From Streptomyces flaveus (lineage in GTDB: Bacteria; Actinomycetota; Actinomycetes; Streptomycetales; Streptomycetaceae), in NCBI RefSeq assembly GCF_014647675.1, contig NZ_BMPQ01000007.1, positions 330,796-394,795 on the forward strand: a stretch of DNA of 64,000 bases, given 5' to 3'. Below, piece by piece: positions 52,311-60,157 of this stretch. Positions within the stretch are counted from its first letter, which is position 1. Each line of letters starts with the position of its first letter. A program made the position numbers and the translations under genes. The notes beneath the pieces were generated by a model that saw only the letters and a list, made by a program, of their open reading frames with translations, searched no databases and was not told the origin of the DNA.

Positions 52311-52682
52311 GTGTCAGCGACAGATCAGCAGGAACTCGTCCGTTTCCTCGAGGACCGGTTCGCCTGTGCGCAGGCGTGTACCGAGTGCGCGCGGGTGTGT
52401 GCGCTGCGCGCGAGTCTCGCCGATCTCGACGGTCCCGAAGATCAGCAGGAGTTGCGGCGCAAGAGCATCATGTGCGCGGAGGTCTGCGACGCGACCTGCC
52501 GCGTGCTGGCCGAACAGACCTGGCAGGACGAGGCCGCGACGCGCGCCCAGGTCGAGTGGTGCCGCGACGTCTGCCTGGAGACCGCGCACGTCTTCGACCG
52601 GAACCCCGGCGCCGAGGAGGGCGCGCTGGCCTGCCGGGACTGTGCGCGCGCCTGCACGGAGTTCCTCGCCCTGCTGAGGTGA
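52311..52682 (+). CDS. Cys-rich four-helix-bundle copper-binding protein (Csp-like)
   Basis: The 123-residue protein has Cys pairs placed along four helices: CAQACTECARVC, CAEVCDATC, WCRDVCLE and CRDCARACTE. This is the pattern of the copper-storage/ferredoxin-like DUF326 family, whose thiols face the bundle core and bind many Cu(I) ions. No signal peptide, so cytoplasmic storage or buffering is likely. I chose the GTG at 52311; the open frame runs to 52167, but the added residues are not family-like. Confidence 0.82.
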   Translation: MSATDQQELVRFLEDRFACAQACTECARVCALRASLADLDGPEDQQELRRKSIMCAEVCDATCRVLAEQTWQDEAATRAQVEWCRDVCLETAHVFDRNPGAEEGALACRDCARACTEFLALLR

Positions 52683-52759
52683 CGGGCCTGCTGAGGTGAC
52701 GGGTCGGCCGGGGTGCCAGCCATCCTGAGGCGACGAGCAGCTGCCCAAGCCTCAGCCCG

Positions 52760-53329
52760 TCAGTCCCCGAGCCCCCGCCCCACCCGTACGTTCCAGCGCC
52801 CGGCCCGCCCGCTGAGCTCCGTCGCGGTCAGCGGTGGTACGTCGATCCGCCAGAATGCCGGTTCCGGAGCACCGAGCGTCCGTACCACCACGGCCCGTAC
52901 GATCTCCGGCTCGACGACGGCGAGGGTCCGGCCCGAGAACTGCCCGGCCGAATCGAGCCACTTGGCGACCCGGTCGCACAACTCGCGTACGGATTCACCG
53001 CCGTGCGGGGCGCAGGACGGATCCGCCAGCCAGCGCGCGACCGCCTCCGGCTCCTCGGCGCTCACCTCGGCCAGGCTCGCGCCGCGCCAGCGACCCACGC
53101 CCAGTCCCGCCAACTCGGGCTCGTCCGTGGCGTCGAGACCGAGCGCGCCGGCCGTCTCGCGGCAGCGCACGCCGGGGGAGACCAGGGCCCGGTCCACAGC
53201 GGGCAGCGCACCCGCTGCCGCCTCCGCGAGCCGCAGCCCGGCGGGGTCGAGAGGGCATCCGTCGTCGAAACGCGCCTCCCGCAGCGCGGCACTGATCGCT
53301 GGTGAGATCAACATCACTCGGCTGGTCAT
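52760..53329 (-). CDS. Histidine-phosphatase-fold protein lacking the RHG motif
   Basis: The 189-residue protein looks like a histidine-phosphatase family member (CobC/phosphoglycerate-mutase-like). CPLDPAGLRLAEAAAGALP and the VDRALVSPGVRCRETAGALGL segment (the usual SPxxRxxxTA motif) are present. The N-terminal catalytic LVRHG is replaced by MLISPAIS and the second catalytic His region reads AVVEPEIVRAVV, so both phospho-His sites seem lost. It is divergent from a cobalamin riboswitch, and so may descend from the alpha-ribazole phosphatase CobC. Likely inactive as a phosphatase or acting as a binding protein. Confidence 0.72.
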   Translation of the reverse strand: MTSRVMLISPAISAALREARFDDGCPLDPAGLRLAEAAAGALPAVDRALVSPGVRCRETAGALGLDATDEPELAGLGVGRWRGASLAEVSAEEPEAVARWLADPSCAPHGGESVRELCDRVAKWLDSAGQFSGRTLAVVEPEIVRAVVVRTLGAPEPAFWRIDVPPLTATELSGRAGRWNVRVGRGLGD

Positions 53330-53447
53330 CGGCCCACTTTCGCGCTCAACACCTGATCAACCCCCTTGCGTGTACCGGGAATTGGCGCGTGACCAGGGCA
53401 ACGGCGCACGCTCCGGCACCCCGTGCGCCCTTGGCCGCTTCCCCGCT

Positions 53448-53590
53448 TCGCGGTACGGTCACGTCGATATTGACGACGGTTCGACGGAAGCCGGTGAGAA
53501 TCCGGCACGGTCGCGCCACTGTAAGCCCGTAGCGACCGCCTCCCACCAGGGGCGGTGCAGTCCGGGCAAGTCAGACCCGTGGCCGTCGTC
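53448..53590 (+). ncRNA. Cobalamin riboswitch controlling cbtB-cbtA
   Basis: The class signature is plain: GGAAGCCGGTGAGAATCCGGC (53486-53506, given here as motif), the B12-box GCGCCACTGTAA (53513-53524) and the closing AGTCAGACCC (53569-53578). The remaining arms fit the AdoCbl riboswitch fold. The cbtB ATG is 47 bases beyond. B12 binding should switch off cobalt uptake genes downstream. Confidence 0.92.
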
Positions 53591-53636
53591 CTGTGCACCA
53601 CCAAGATGGGACGCGAGTTCCCCAGGAGGTTCTGCC

Positions 53637-53870
53637 ATGGCCCAGTCCGTCGCTCAGCCGACCGTGACCAACTCCGCTGTACCGGCCGCCGTGCCGGCCA
53701 AGCTGCCGATCGGCGCGATCGTCCCCTGGGCGGTCTTCTTCGGCATCCTGATGCTGGTCCTGCTCTACTTCGTCGGCGCCGAGCAGGGCGCCACCTCCGT
53801 GGTCTCCGGCGAAGGCGTGCACGAGTGGGTGCACGACGCCCGCCACCTCCTCGGCTTCCCCTGCCACTGA
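53637..53870 (+). CDS. cbtB: CbtB-like cobalt transporter subunit
   Basis: The 77-residue protein has one TM segment (LPIGAIVPWAVFFGILMLVLLYFVG, about 21-46) and the conserved His-rich C-terminus EWVHDARHLLGFPCH, the CbtB pattern (PF09489). It works with CbtA in proposed cobalt uptake. AGGAGG lies eight bases before the ATG. It is the first gene under the cobalamin riboswitch. Confidence 0.92.
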   Translation: MAQSVAQPTVTNSAVPAAVPAKLPIGAIVPWAVFFGILMLVLLYFVGAEQGATSVVSGEGVHEWVHDARHLLGFPCH

Positions 53871-53895
53871 CGGCGACGAGGAAGCGTACGAGCAC

Positions 53896-54660
53896 ATGGA
53901 CTCAGCAACCGTCAGAAACCTCCTGGTGCGTGGCATGCTCGCGGGACTCGCCGCGGGCCTGCTCGCCCTGGTCGTCGCCTATTTCCTCGGCGAACCACGC
54001 GTCGACGAGGCCATCGCCTTCGAGGAGGCCCACGCCCACGAGCACGGCGGCGAGGAACTCGTCAGCCGCACCATGCAGTCCACCGCCGGCCTGAGCACCG
54101 GCGTCCTCGTCTACGGCGTCGCGTTCGGCGGCATCGCCGCCCTCGCGTACTGCTTCGCACTCGGCAGGATCGGCCGCTTCGGACCGCGCGCGAGCGCGCT
54201 GATGCTGTCGACCGCGGGCCTGCTCGCGGTCTACGTCGTCCCGTTCCTCAAGTACCCCGCCAACCCGCCGGCCGTCGGCGACCCCGACACCCTCAACCAG
54301 CGGACCACGCTGTACTTCCTGATGGTCGTACTCAGCGTGCTGCTGACCGTCGGCACGGTGATCCTCGGCAAGCGCCTCGCACCACGCCTGGGCAACTGGA
54401 ACGCCACCCTCTCCGCGGGAGCCTTCTTCGTCCTCGTCGTCGGCCTGGCGTACGCCGTCCTGCCGTCGTACAACATGGTCCCGGAGGGCTTCCCCGGCAC
54501 CCTGCTGTGGCAGTACCGGCTCGCCGCCCTCGCCATCCAGGTGACCCTGTGGACCGCGTACGGCCTGGTCTTCGGGTACCTCGCGGAGCGCGTGCTGGCT
54601 CCGCGTACGGCTGCCGCCCAGCGGGGGAGCGCCACACAGGCAACTCCCGTACCGCACTGA
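53896..54660 (+). CDS. cbtA: CbtA-like cobalt transporter subunit
   Basis: The 254-residue protein has five TM segments and the CbtA (PF09490) blocks: LLVRGMLAGLAAGLLALVVAYFLGEPRVDEAIAFEEAHAHEHGGEELVSR with a His-rich periplasmic loop, and FLKYPANPPAVGDPDTLNQRTTLYFLMV. It forms a two-component cobalt carrier with CbtB. The gap to cbtB is 25 bases. A strong hairpin terminator follows. Confidence 0.92.
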   Translation: MDSATVRNLLVRGMLAGLAAGLLALVVAYFLGEPRVDEAIAFEEAHAHEHGGEELVSRTMQSTAGLSTGVLVYGVAFGGIAALAYCFALGRIGRFGPRASALMLSTAGLLAVYVVPFLKYPANPPAVGDPDTLNQRTTLYFLMVVLSVLLTVGTVILGKRLAPRLGNWNATLSAGAFFVLVVGLAYAVLPSYNMVPEGFPGTLLWQYRLAALAIQVTLWTAYGLVFGYLAERVLAPRTAAAQRGSATQATPVPH

Positions 54661-54679
54661 GCAGTTGAGTCAAGCGATG

Positions 54680-54710
54680 GGCCCCCGGACGACCGGGGGC
54701 CTTTCCTTGT
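54680..54710 (+). terminator. Terminator of the cbtB-cbtA transcript
   Basis: GGCCCCCGG (54680-54688) and its complement CCGGGGGCC (54693-54701) form a 9-bp stem with loop ACGA, followed by TTTCCTTGT. It is the nearest to a textbook rho-independent terminator in this window. Confidence 0.85.
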
Positions 54711-54761
54711 GCCACCCATGTGCCATCCACGTGTTACCTACTCCTGCGTGTTCCCAATTTC

Positions 54762-54775
54762 TGGAACGCGTTCTA
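54762..54775. promoter_or_regulatory. KstR-type operator upstream of the acyl-CoA dehydrogenase
   Basis: TGGAACGCGTTCTA matches the KstR consensus TnnAACnnGTTnnA at every fixed position. KstR is the TetR-family repressor of steroid catabolism in mycolic-acid actinomycetes. The site lies 72 bp before the GTG, in the likely promoter. Confidence 0.6.
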
Positions 54776-54846
54776 CGGTGTGCGCCGTAAGGCAGGGCGG
54801 CCGGAGCAGCAGGCCAGTAGGAGCCCCGTGGGAGCCAGGAGGCGCC

Positions 54847-56025
54847 GTGCATCTCGAATACACGCCGGAGCAGCAGGAGTTGCGCACCGAACTGCGCGCC
54901 TACTTCACCGAGTTGGTGCCGGAGAACGTCCACGCCCGGTACGCGGACCCGGCGGCGCAGAAGCGGTTCTACCGCGAGACCATCCGCCGGCTCGGCTCCG
55001 ACGGCTGGCTCGGGGTGGGCTGGCCGAAGGAGTACGGCGGGCGCGGGCTGAGCCCGATGGAGCAGTTCATCTTCTTCGACGAGGCCGCCCAGGCGGGCGT
55101 ACCCCTGCCGCTGATGGCGCTGAACACGGTCGGACCGACGATCATGCAGTTCGGCACCGAGGAGCAGAAGGCGTACTTCCTGCCGAAGATCCTCTCCGGC
55201 GAGATCGACTTCGCGATCGGCTACAGCGAGCCCGACGCGGGCACGGACCTGGCCGCGCTCAAGACCAGGGCTGTCCGGGACGGCGATGAGTACATCGTCA
55301 ACGGCCAGAAGATCTGGACGACCAACGGCGACACTGCCGACTGGGTGTGGCTGGCCGTCCGTACCGACCCGGACGCACCCCCGCACAAGGGCATCACCAT
55401 GCTCCTCGTGCCGACCTCCGACCCCGGCTACTCCTGCACCCTCATCAACACCCTCGCCTCGCACGACACCACCGCGAGCTACTACGAGAACATCCGCGTC
55501 CCCGTCTCCCGCCGCGTCGGCGAGGAGAACAAGGGCTGGCGGCTGATCACCAACCAGCTCAACCACGAGCGCGTCACCCTCGCCGCGCACGGCACCATGG
55601 CCATCCGCGCCCTGCACGACGTGCAGCGCTGGGCGCTGGAGACCAAGCTCGCCGACGGCCGCCGCGTCGTCGACCTCCCTTGGGTACGCCGCCGCCTCGC
55701 CCAGACGCACACCAGGCTCGACGCGATGAAGCTCCTCAACTGGCAGATGGTGAACGCCGTCCAGGAGGGCACCCTCACTCCGCAGGACGCCTCCGCCGTG
55801 AAGGTGTACGGCTCCGAGGCACGCCGGGACGCGTACGCCTGGCTCATGGAGATCGTCGCGGCGGCGGGCGTCCTCAAGGAGGGCTCGGCGGGCGCGGTGC
55901 TCCACGGTGATCTGGAGCGCGGCTACCGCTCGGCCGTGATCTTCACCTTCGGCGGCGGGAACAACGAGATCCAGCGCGAGATCATCTCGTGGATCGGTCT
56001 GGGGATGCCGCGGGTACGGCGTTAG
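54847..56025 (+). CDS. Acyl-CoA dehydrogenase (FadE type)
   Basis: The 392-residue flavoprotein should desaturate acyl-CoA thioesters at the alpha-beta bond. The N-terminal helical domain (YTPEQQELRTELRAYFTELVPENVHARY), the FAD-binding IGYSEPDAGTDLAALKTRAVRDGDEYIVNGQKIWTT (about 124-160) and the C-terminal FGGGNNEIQREIIS are typical. This subtype resembles the FadE enzymes of actinobacterial sterol or branched side-chain breakdown, often heteromeric. The GTG at 54847 follows AGGAGG by five bases. A KstR-like site controls it. Confidence 0.92.
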   Translation: MHLEYTPEQQELRTELRAYFTELVPENVHARYADPAAQKRFYRETIRRLGSDGWLGVGWPKEYGGRGLSPMEQFIFFDEAAQAGVPLPLMALNTVGPTIMQFGTEEQKAYFLPKILSGEIDFAIGYSEPDAGTDLAALKTRAVRDGDEYIVNGQKIWTTNGDTADWVWLAVRTDPDAPPHKGITMLLVPTSDPGYSCTLINTLASHDTTASYYENIRVPVSRRVGEENKGWRLITNQLNHERVTLAAHGTMAIRALHDVQRWALETKLADGRRVVDLPWVRRRLAQTHTRLDAMKLLNWQMVNAVQEGTLTPQDASAVKVYGSEARRDAYAWLMEIVAAAGVLKEGSAGAVLHGDLERGYRSAVIFTFGGGNNEIQREIISWIGLGMPRVRR

Positions 56026-56094
56026 CGAGTTTTTGTGACCGTCACGCCGACCATGACTGGCCCCAACCCGCCCGCACCGGCGCATCGCTGTTGG

Positions 56095-57378
56095 TCAGCG
56101 CAGCCGGTCCTTGGCCTTGTAGTACGCCCCGGCGAAGGGCAGGAACCAGGCGGTGCCGTTGTAGAACGGCACCGGAACCTTGGGGAAGCCGAAGCCGCGC
56201 AAGGGGTTGGCCTCCGGGTGGCCGTCCATTACCTCGGCCATGGCGCGGCCCATGTAGGTGGCCATCTGGACGCCGTGGCCGCAGTAACCCATTGAGTAGT
56301 ACAGGCCGTTGGCCTCGCCCGCGTGCGGAACGCGGTCGTAGGAGAAGCCGACACTGCCGCCCCACACGTAGTCGATCCGCACGTCCGACAACTGCGGGAA
56401 GATCTCCGCCAGTTCCTGCTTCAGGACGTCACCGCTCTTGACGTCCGAGGCGGGGTTGGAGGGCGCGAAGCGGGCCCGGCCGCCGAAGGCGAGGCGGTTG
56501 TCCGGGGTGAGTCGGACGTAGTGGCCGATGTTCTTGGAGTCCACGACCACGCGGTTGTTGGGGATGAGCTGCCGGGCCCGCTCCTCGCCCAGTGGCTCGG
56601 TGACGATGACGAAACTGCCGACGTTGATCAGCCGCTTGCGGAACCAGGGCATGGCCTTGTCGGTGTAGGCGTCGGTGGCCGCCATGACCTGCTTGGCGCG
56701 GATGGTGCCGTGCAGGGTCTCGACGAGGAAACCGCCCTCGGGGATGCGGTGCAGCGCGGTGGCGGCGTTGCGTTCGTGGATCTGAGCCCCGGCGCGTTCG
56801 GCGGCCTCTGCCAGACCATGGACGTATTTGCCGACGTGAAGGTGCGCGCTGAGCGGGTCGAGCAGGGCTCCGTGGTAGTAGTCGGAGCCCAGCTCGGCAC
56901 GCAGATCGTTCTTGCTCAGCAGCGTGGTGTCGTGGCCGAAGTTGTCGGCCAGGTCGCGCTGCTTGGCCCGCATGCTCTCGAAGTGCTGCGGCTTGAACGC
57001 GACTCCCAGACGCCCTACGCGGTGGAAGTCGCAGTCGATCTGCTCCTTGACCGTCAGCTCCTCCACAACGTCCACCGCCTCGCGGAAGGCGTCGTACAGT
57101 TCCCGGGCCCGCGGCTGCCCGTAGCGCTTGCGCGCCTCGGCGGGGCTGATGGTGATGCCCTGGGTGCACATGCTGCCGTTGCGCCCGGAGGCGCCCGAGC
57201 CGACCTTGTCCTTCTCTACGAGGACGACGTGGGCGCCCTTGCGTGCCGCGTGGTAGGCGGTGGACAGGCCAGTGAGGCCGCCGCCGATGACCACCAGGTC
57301 CACCTGATCGGGGAGGGGCTTGCCGGTCCGGTCGGGGAAGGCAGGGGCTGTGTCGAGCCAGTAGGGGATCTGCTTCAT
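56095..57378 (-). CDS. FAD-dependent amine/amino-acid oxidoreductase (DAO family, PuuB-like)
   Basis: The 427-residue flavoprotein has VDLVVIGGGLTGLSTAYHAARKGAHVVLVEKDKVGSGASGRNGSM at the N-terminus (FAD dinucleotide-binding GxGxxG and the GASGRNGG-type loop) and DVRIDYVWGGSVGFSYDRVPHAG with GYCGHGVQMATYMGRAMAEVM near the C-terminus. This is the pattern of gamma-glutamylputrescine/amino-acid oxidases. Context (polyamine-type binding-protein remnant, aminotransferase-like fusion) suggests it oxidises an amine. It is 56 bp downstream of the HAD gene. The open frame upstream runs through the HAD gene and is not coding. Confidence 0.9.
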   Translation of the reverse strand: MKQIPYWLDTAPAFPDRTGKPLPDQVDLVVIGGGLTGLSTAYHAARKGAHVVLVEKDKVGSGASGRNGSMCTQGITISPAEARKRYGQPRARELYDAFREAVDVVEELTVKEQIDCDFHRVGRLGVAFKPQHFESMRAKQRDLADNFGHDTTLLSKNDLRAELGSDYYHGALLDPLSAHLHVGKYVHGLAEAAERAGAQIHERNAATALHRIPEGGFLVETLHGTIRAKQVMAATDAYTDKAMPWFRKRLINVGSFVIVTEPLGEERARQLIPNNRVVVDSKNIGHYVRLTPDNRLAFGGRARFAPSNPASDVKSGDVLKQELAEIFPQLSDVRIDYVWGGSVGFSYDRVPHAGEANGLYYSMGYCGHGVQMATYMGRAMAEVMDGHPEANPLRGFGFPKVPVPFYNGTAWFLPFAGAYYKAKDRLR

Positions 57379-57434
57379 GACGTACGTCCTCGGGTCTTCC
57401 TGGTCGTTCAGGGGTGTTTCTCTGGGTCCCGGCC

Positions 57435-58118
57435 TCAGCAGCCGAGCAGGGCCGGCAGGCCGGACAGGTCGGTCAGCTCGTCGAAGGGCTGGTAGTCGGT
57501 GCTGCCGCGGGCGCCGTAGCAGCCGTTGTGGCCGTAGCGGTTGATCCACACGCGGCGAGCGAGGCCGAGGTCGCGGGTGGGGATGAGGTCGTACTCCCAG
57601 CCCTGGGCGACGTGGATGACCTGGGCGGGGTCGATGTTCATGGTCTGGAAGGCGTACTCGAAGGTCTGCCGGGACGGCTTGTACGCCTTGGCCTGCTGGG
57701 CGGTGATGACATGGTCGAACTCGACGCCGATGTTGGCCAGGTTCTGGGCGATGAGGTCGTCGTCCGTGTTGGAGATGATGGCGATCTCGTACCGGGACTT
57801 CAGCGCCTGCAGGGCGGCCGGGACCTCGGGGTGGGGGCCGAAGGCGGGCACGGCCGCGACCAGGGCCTCGCCGTCGGACTTCCGGTACGCCAGGCCGTGC
57901 AGACGCATGGCTATCTCCAGGCTCGAGGGCAGCACCTCGTGGAAGGGGCGGTAGGCCTCCAGGACGGCGTGGAACCGCATGATGCGGAAGTCGTCGAGGA
58001 ACTCGTCGACGTTCAGGCGGTCCAGGTCCAGCCGGTCGGCCAGGACCTTCAGGGTGGTGGGGCCGAGCTGGAAGTCGACCAGGGTGCCGTAGGCATCGAA
58101 GGTGACGATCTGACGCAT
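57435..58118 (-). CDS. HAD-superfamily hydrolase (haloacid-dehalogenase type II)
   Basis: The 227-residue protein has the HAD motifs: FDAYGTL with the nucleophile Asp8, IISNTDDDL (motif II Ser/Asn), KPSRQTFEYAF (motif III Lys), and HVAQGWEYDLIPTRDLGLARRVWINR (motif IV, with acids partly replaced). Type II haloacid dehalogenases share this plan, but the real substrate may be another phosphorylated or halogenated acid. AAAGAGG precedes the ATG at 58118. It appears to be first of a two-gene operon with the FAD oxidase. Confidence 0.88.
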   Translation of the reverse strand: MRQIVTFDAYGTLVDFQLGPTTLKVLADRLDLDRLNVDEFLDDFRIMRFHAVLEAYRPFHEVLPSSLEIAMRLHGLAYRKSDGEALVAAVPAFGPHPEVPAALQALKSRYEIAIISNTDDDLIAQNLANIGVEFDHVITAQQAKAYKPSRQTFEYAFQTMNIDPAQVIHVAQGWEYDLIPTRDLGLARRVWINRYGHNGCYGARGSTDYQPFDELTDLSGLPALLGC

Positions 58119-58149
58119 GGTGTTCAACCTCTTTCCGGGCATATTGGAC

Positions 58150-58254
58150 ACCCCGTTCACCGAGAGTCACGATCTCGTCGAGTGCGGCCAGGTCCGCCGC
58201 ATCGGGGGTCCAGGAGGCTGCCGCGGCGTTGGCGGCGACCTGTTTAGGGGGCAT
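58150..58254 (-). pseudogene. Possible remnant of an aldo/keto reductase C-terminus
   Basis: The minus-strand frame reads KQVAANAAAASW and DAADLAALDEIVTLGERG, which resembles the C-terminal end of aldo/keto reductases (E-x-x-x-E-N-A-A-A... then L-x-x-L-D-x-I). It has no upstream gene body. It lies between the HAD gene and an inverted-repeat copy. The match is short and judged by eye only. Confidence 0.35.
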
Positions 58255-58380
58255 GGGGACATGAGGGCTGAGGGGGTGCCCGAGGGGCCGCCGCTGGAGG
58301 ACGAGCCCCCGGACAGGGCCGGGGACGGCGAATGCTGATCAGGTAGTCGGCGGCAGCACCATTACTGCTCCGAGTGCGAT

Positions 58381-58505
58381 GAGCCTTTCTCCTGCCCGAG
58401 GTGATGCGTCAGTGAAGCACCGTGGAGAATCCGGCAACAAGGGACGTGAGGCCGCGAGATCGACCGCGCATTTTGTGCCTGTGCACAATTTCCTGTCAGG
58501 GACCC
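58381..58505 (-). repeat. Inverted repeat copy A (promoter/operator) downstream of the PucR gene
   Basis: This ~125-bp segment is about 90% identical, in inverted orientation, to 60033-60152. It includes the operator TTGTGC-N4-GCACAA (58473-58488). Oriented on the minus strand it faces the HAD and FAD-oxidase genes and is probably their promoter. The homology extends with decay beyond it to ~58325, into sequence similar to the start of the binding-protein remnant. Confidence 0.8.
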
Positions 58506-58731
58506 GGTGCAGTTCTTGCCCGAACCGAATGAGTCTCTGAGAGGCACCGCGAGCGGCTCCGGCGCGAACTGCGGCCGCTTCGCGCCGCTGCCCGGCAGCG
58601 TGACCGGGCTGTCGGCCGACAAGGCTGCCGTCCCCATGAAGGGCATTCGGCCTCTGACCGCCACGCTTTGGCTCCAGCTCTCTCGGTCGCGGCCCCGGCC
58701 GGTTGCCACAACCCGTCCGGCAATCGGTGGA
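58506..58731. other. Region with no supported gene
   Basis: Between inverted-repeat copy A and the stop of the PucR regulator I see no gene, hairpin terminator or repeat that I can support. It is downstream of the regulator and likely contains only its 3' end. Confidence 0.5.
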
Positions 58732-59949
58732 TCAGGACACCGTCGCCCGGAAGCGGGCGCCCGCGTCCGTCTCCAGCCAAGCCAAGGCGAGGACCAGCCG
58801 GGCGGCGTCGTTCGGCCTGGACAGCTTCAGCCCGGTCGCCTCTTCCGCGGCCTGCAGGCGATTGCCCACCGTGTTCCGGTGACGGTAGGTGCGTGCGGCC
58901 ACCTCAGCGACCGAGCCCAGGTCGAGGTACCAGCGCAGGGTCTCGACGATGCTGTCGCGGTCGCGCAGCTCGAGGAGTGGGCGCAGCACGCCAGTGGCCA
59001 TCGCACCGGTGAGCTCCTCCTGCGCCGACATGATCGCCCCGACCCAGTGGCCCTCCACGTGCCGCACTCCGGGCTGCGCGGAGCTGCGGATCGCGGCACG
59101 TGCGAACCGGATGCCCCGCGCCGTCAGCGCCAGCCCGGGGACTTCCGCGACACCGCAGCGCCACGGGGCGAACGGCCGGAGCATGGCAAGCATGGCCTCT
59201 TCATCGCACCGTCCGTGACCGATGATGCCGAGGAGCTCGTCCCCCATCCACCCGAAGTGACGCAGCAGGCCGCCCCGACGCAGCGCATCGTCGACCTGGG
59301 ACAGAGCCGGGTCCCCGGTAGGAACGGATTCGACCACGACCACGGTCAGGGCGACGTGCTCGGAGAAGCCCAGCAACGTCGAGGCCTCGGCGACCGTGGA
59401 GGGATCCTGCTCCCCTTCCAGGACGAGGCGACTGAAGGCGCGGTTGCGCACCTCCGTACGACGGCTCGCCAGGTCGCGCTCGGTGCGGCGGTAGGCGTCG
59501 ACGACCTCGACGCTGTTGGCGTCCGTCGCCTCCCAGACGCGGATCAAGCCGTCGAGGAAGTCGGGATCGGCGCTGATGCCACGTGCTCGCCCCTCCGCGA
59601 GCACGGCCTCCCACAGGGTCCTGAGGTCCAGCTGGAAGGAGTGCATCAGAGCGGTCAGGGGAAACGCCTGCTCCGCTCGCTCGCGCCCCACGTCCTCGGT
59701 GGCGCGCGAGACCGTCTGGGGCACGGGACCGCCGGCCAGCCGGGTCAGGGCGAGTTCGAGGGTTCGCCGCATCCCCTCCCGTTTCTGGACCGGATCCCAG
59801 TCCTCCGACGCGTAGGCGGCCTCCTCGGCTTCCAGCTGCTCGAGAGCACGAGAGGTCAGTTCGTCGAGTCGTTCCTCGAGGAGCCGGCGCGCGATCGCCT
59901 GAACGGCGTCGTGGCGGGCCCCACTCTGACGGCGTCCCGGGCCGCTCAC
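58732..59949 (-). CDS. PucR/CdaR-type transcriptional regulator
   Basis: The 405-residue regulator has a helical N-terminal domain, a CdaR-like middle domain (about 175-290; ALTVVVVESVPTGDPALSQVDDALRRG) and a C-terminal PucR helix-turn-helix (LRWYLDLGSVAEVAARTYRHRNTVGNRLQAAEEATGL, about 345-381). It is a likely activator for amine catabolism genes on both sides, through the operators in the flanking repeats. It starts at GTG 59949, 84 bp from repeat copy B. Confidence 0.88.
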   Translation of the reverse strand: MSGPGRRQSGARHDAVQAIARRLLEERLDELTSRALEQLEAEEAAYASEDWDPVQKREGMRRTLELALTRLAGGPVPQTVSRATEDVGRERAEQAFPLTALMHSFQLDLRTLWEAVLAEGRARGISADPDFLDGLIRVWEATDANSVEVVDAYRRTERDLASRRTEVRNRAFSRLVLEGEQDPSTVAEASTLLGFSEHVALTVVVVESVPTGDPALSQVDDALRRGGLLRHFGWMGDELLGIIGHGRCDEEAMLAMLRPFAPWRCGVAEVPGLALTARGIRFARAAIRSSAQPGVRHVEGHWVGAIMSAQEELTGAMATGVLRPLLELRDRDSIVETLRWYLDLGSVAEVAARTYRHRNTVGNRLQAAEEATGLKLSRPNDAARLVLALAWLETDAGARFRATVS

Positions 59950-60032
59950 GAGGACCGCCTCTCCCGACGACAGCCGTCACCGGACGGATACGGGGCCGTC
60001 TCCGGGAAATGCCGCTGACATGCCGGTGGGGC

Positions 60033-60152
60033 TCCCTGACAGAAATTGTGCACAGGCACAAAATACGGCGTCGATGTCGCGGCCTCGCGTCCCTTGTTGC
60101 CGGATTCTCCACGGTGCTTCACTGACGCATCACCTCGGGCTGGAGAAGGCTC
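60033..60152 (+). repeat. Inverted repeat copy B (promoter/operator) upstream of the PucR gene
   Basis: This copy, inverted relative to 58381-58505, holds the operator TTGTGC-N4-GCACAA at 60046-60061. It lies between the divergent PucR gene and the binding-protein remnant and probably drives rightward transcription towards the kinase/aminotransferase fusion gene. Confidence 0.8.
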
Positions 60153-60157
60153 GTGAC

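Noticed and set aside
56095..58254. A single 719-residue protein joining the amine oxidase to upstream sequence
   Set aside because: The frame merely continues through the HAD gene in another phase; the oxidase has its own ATG at 57378 directly before its FAD motif.
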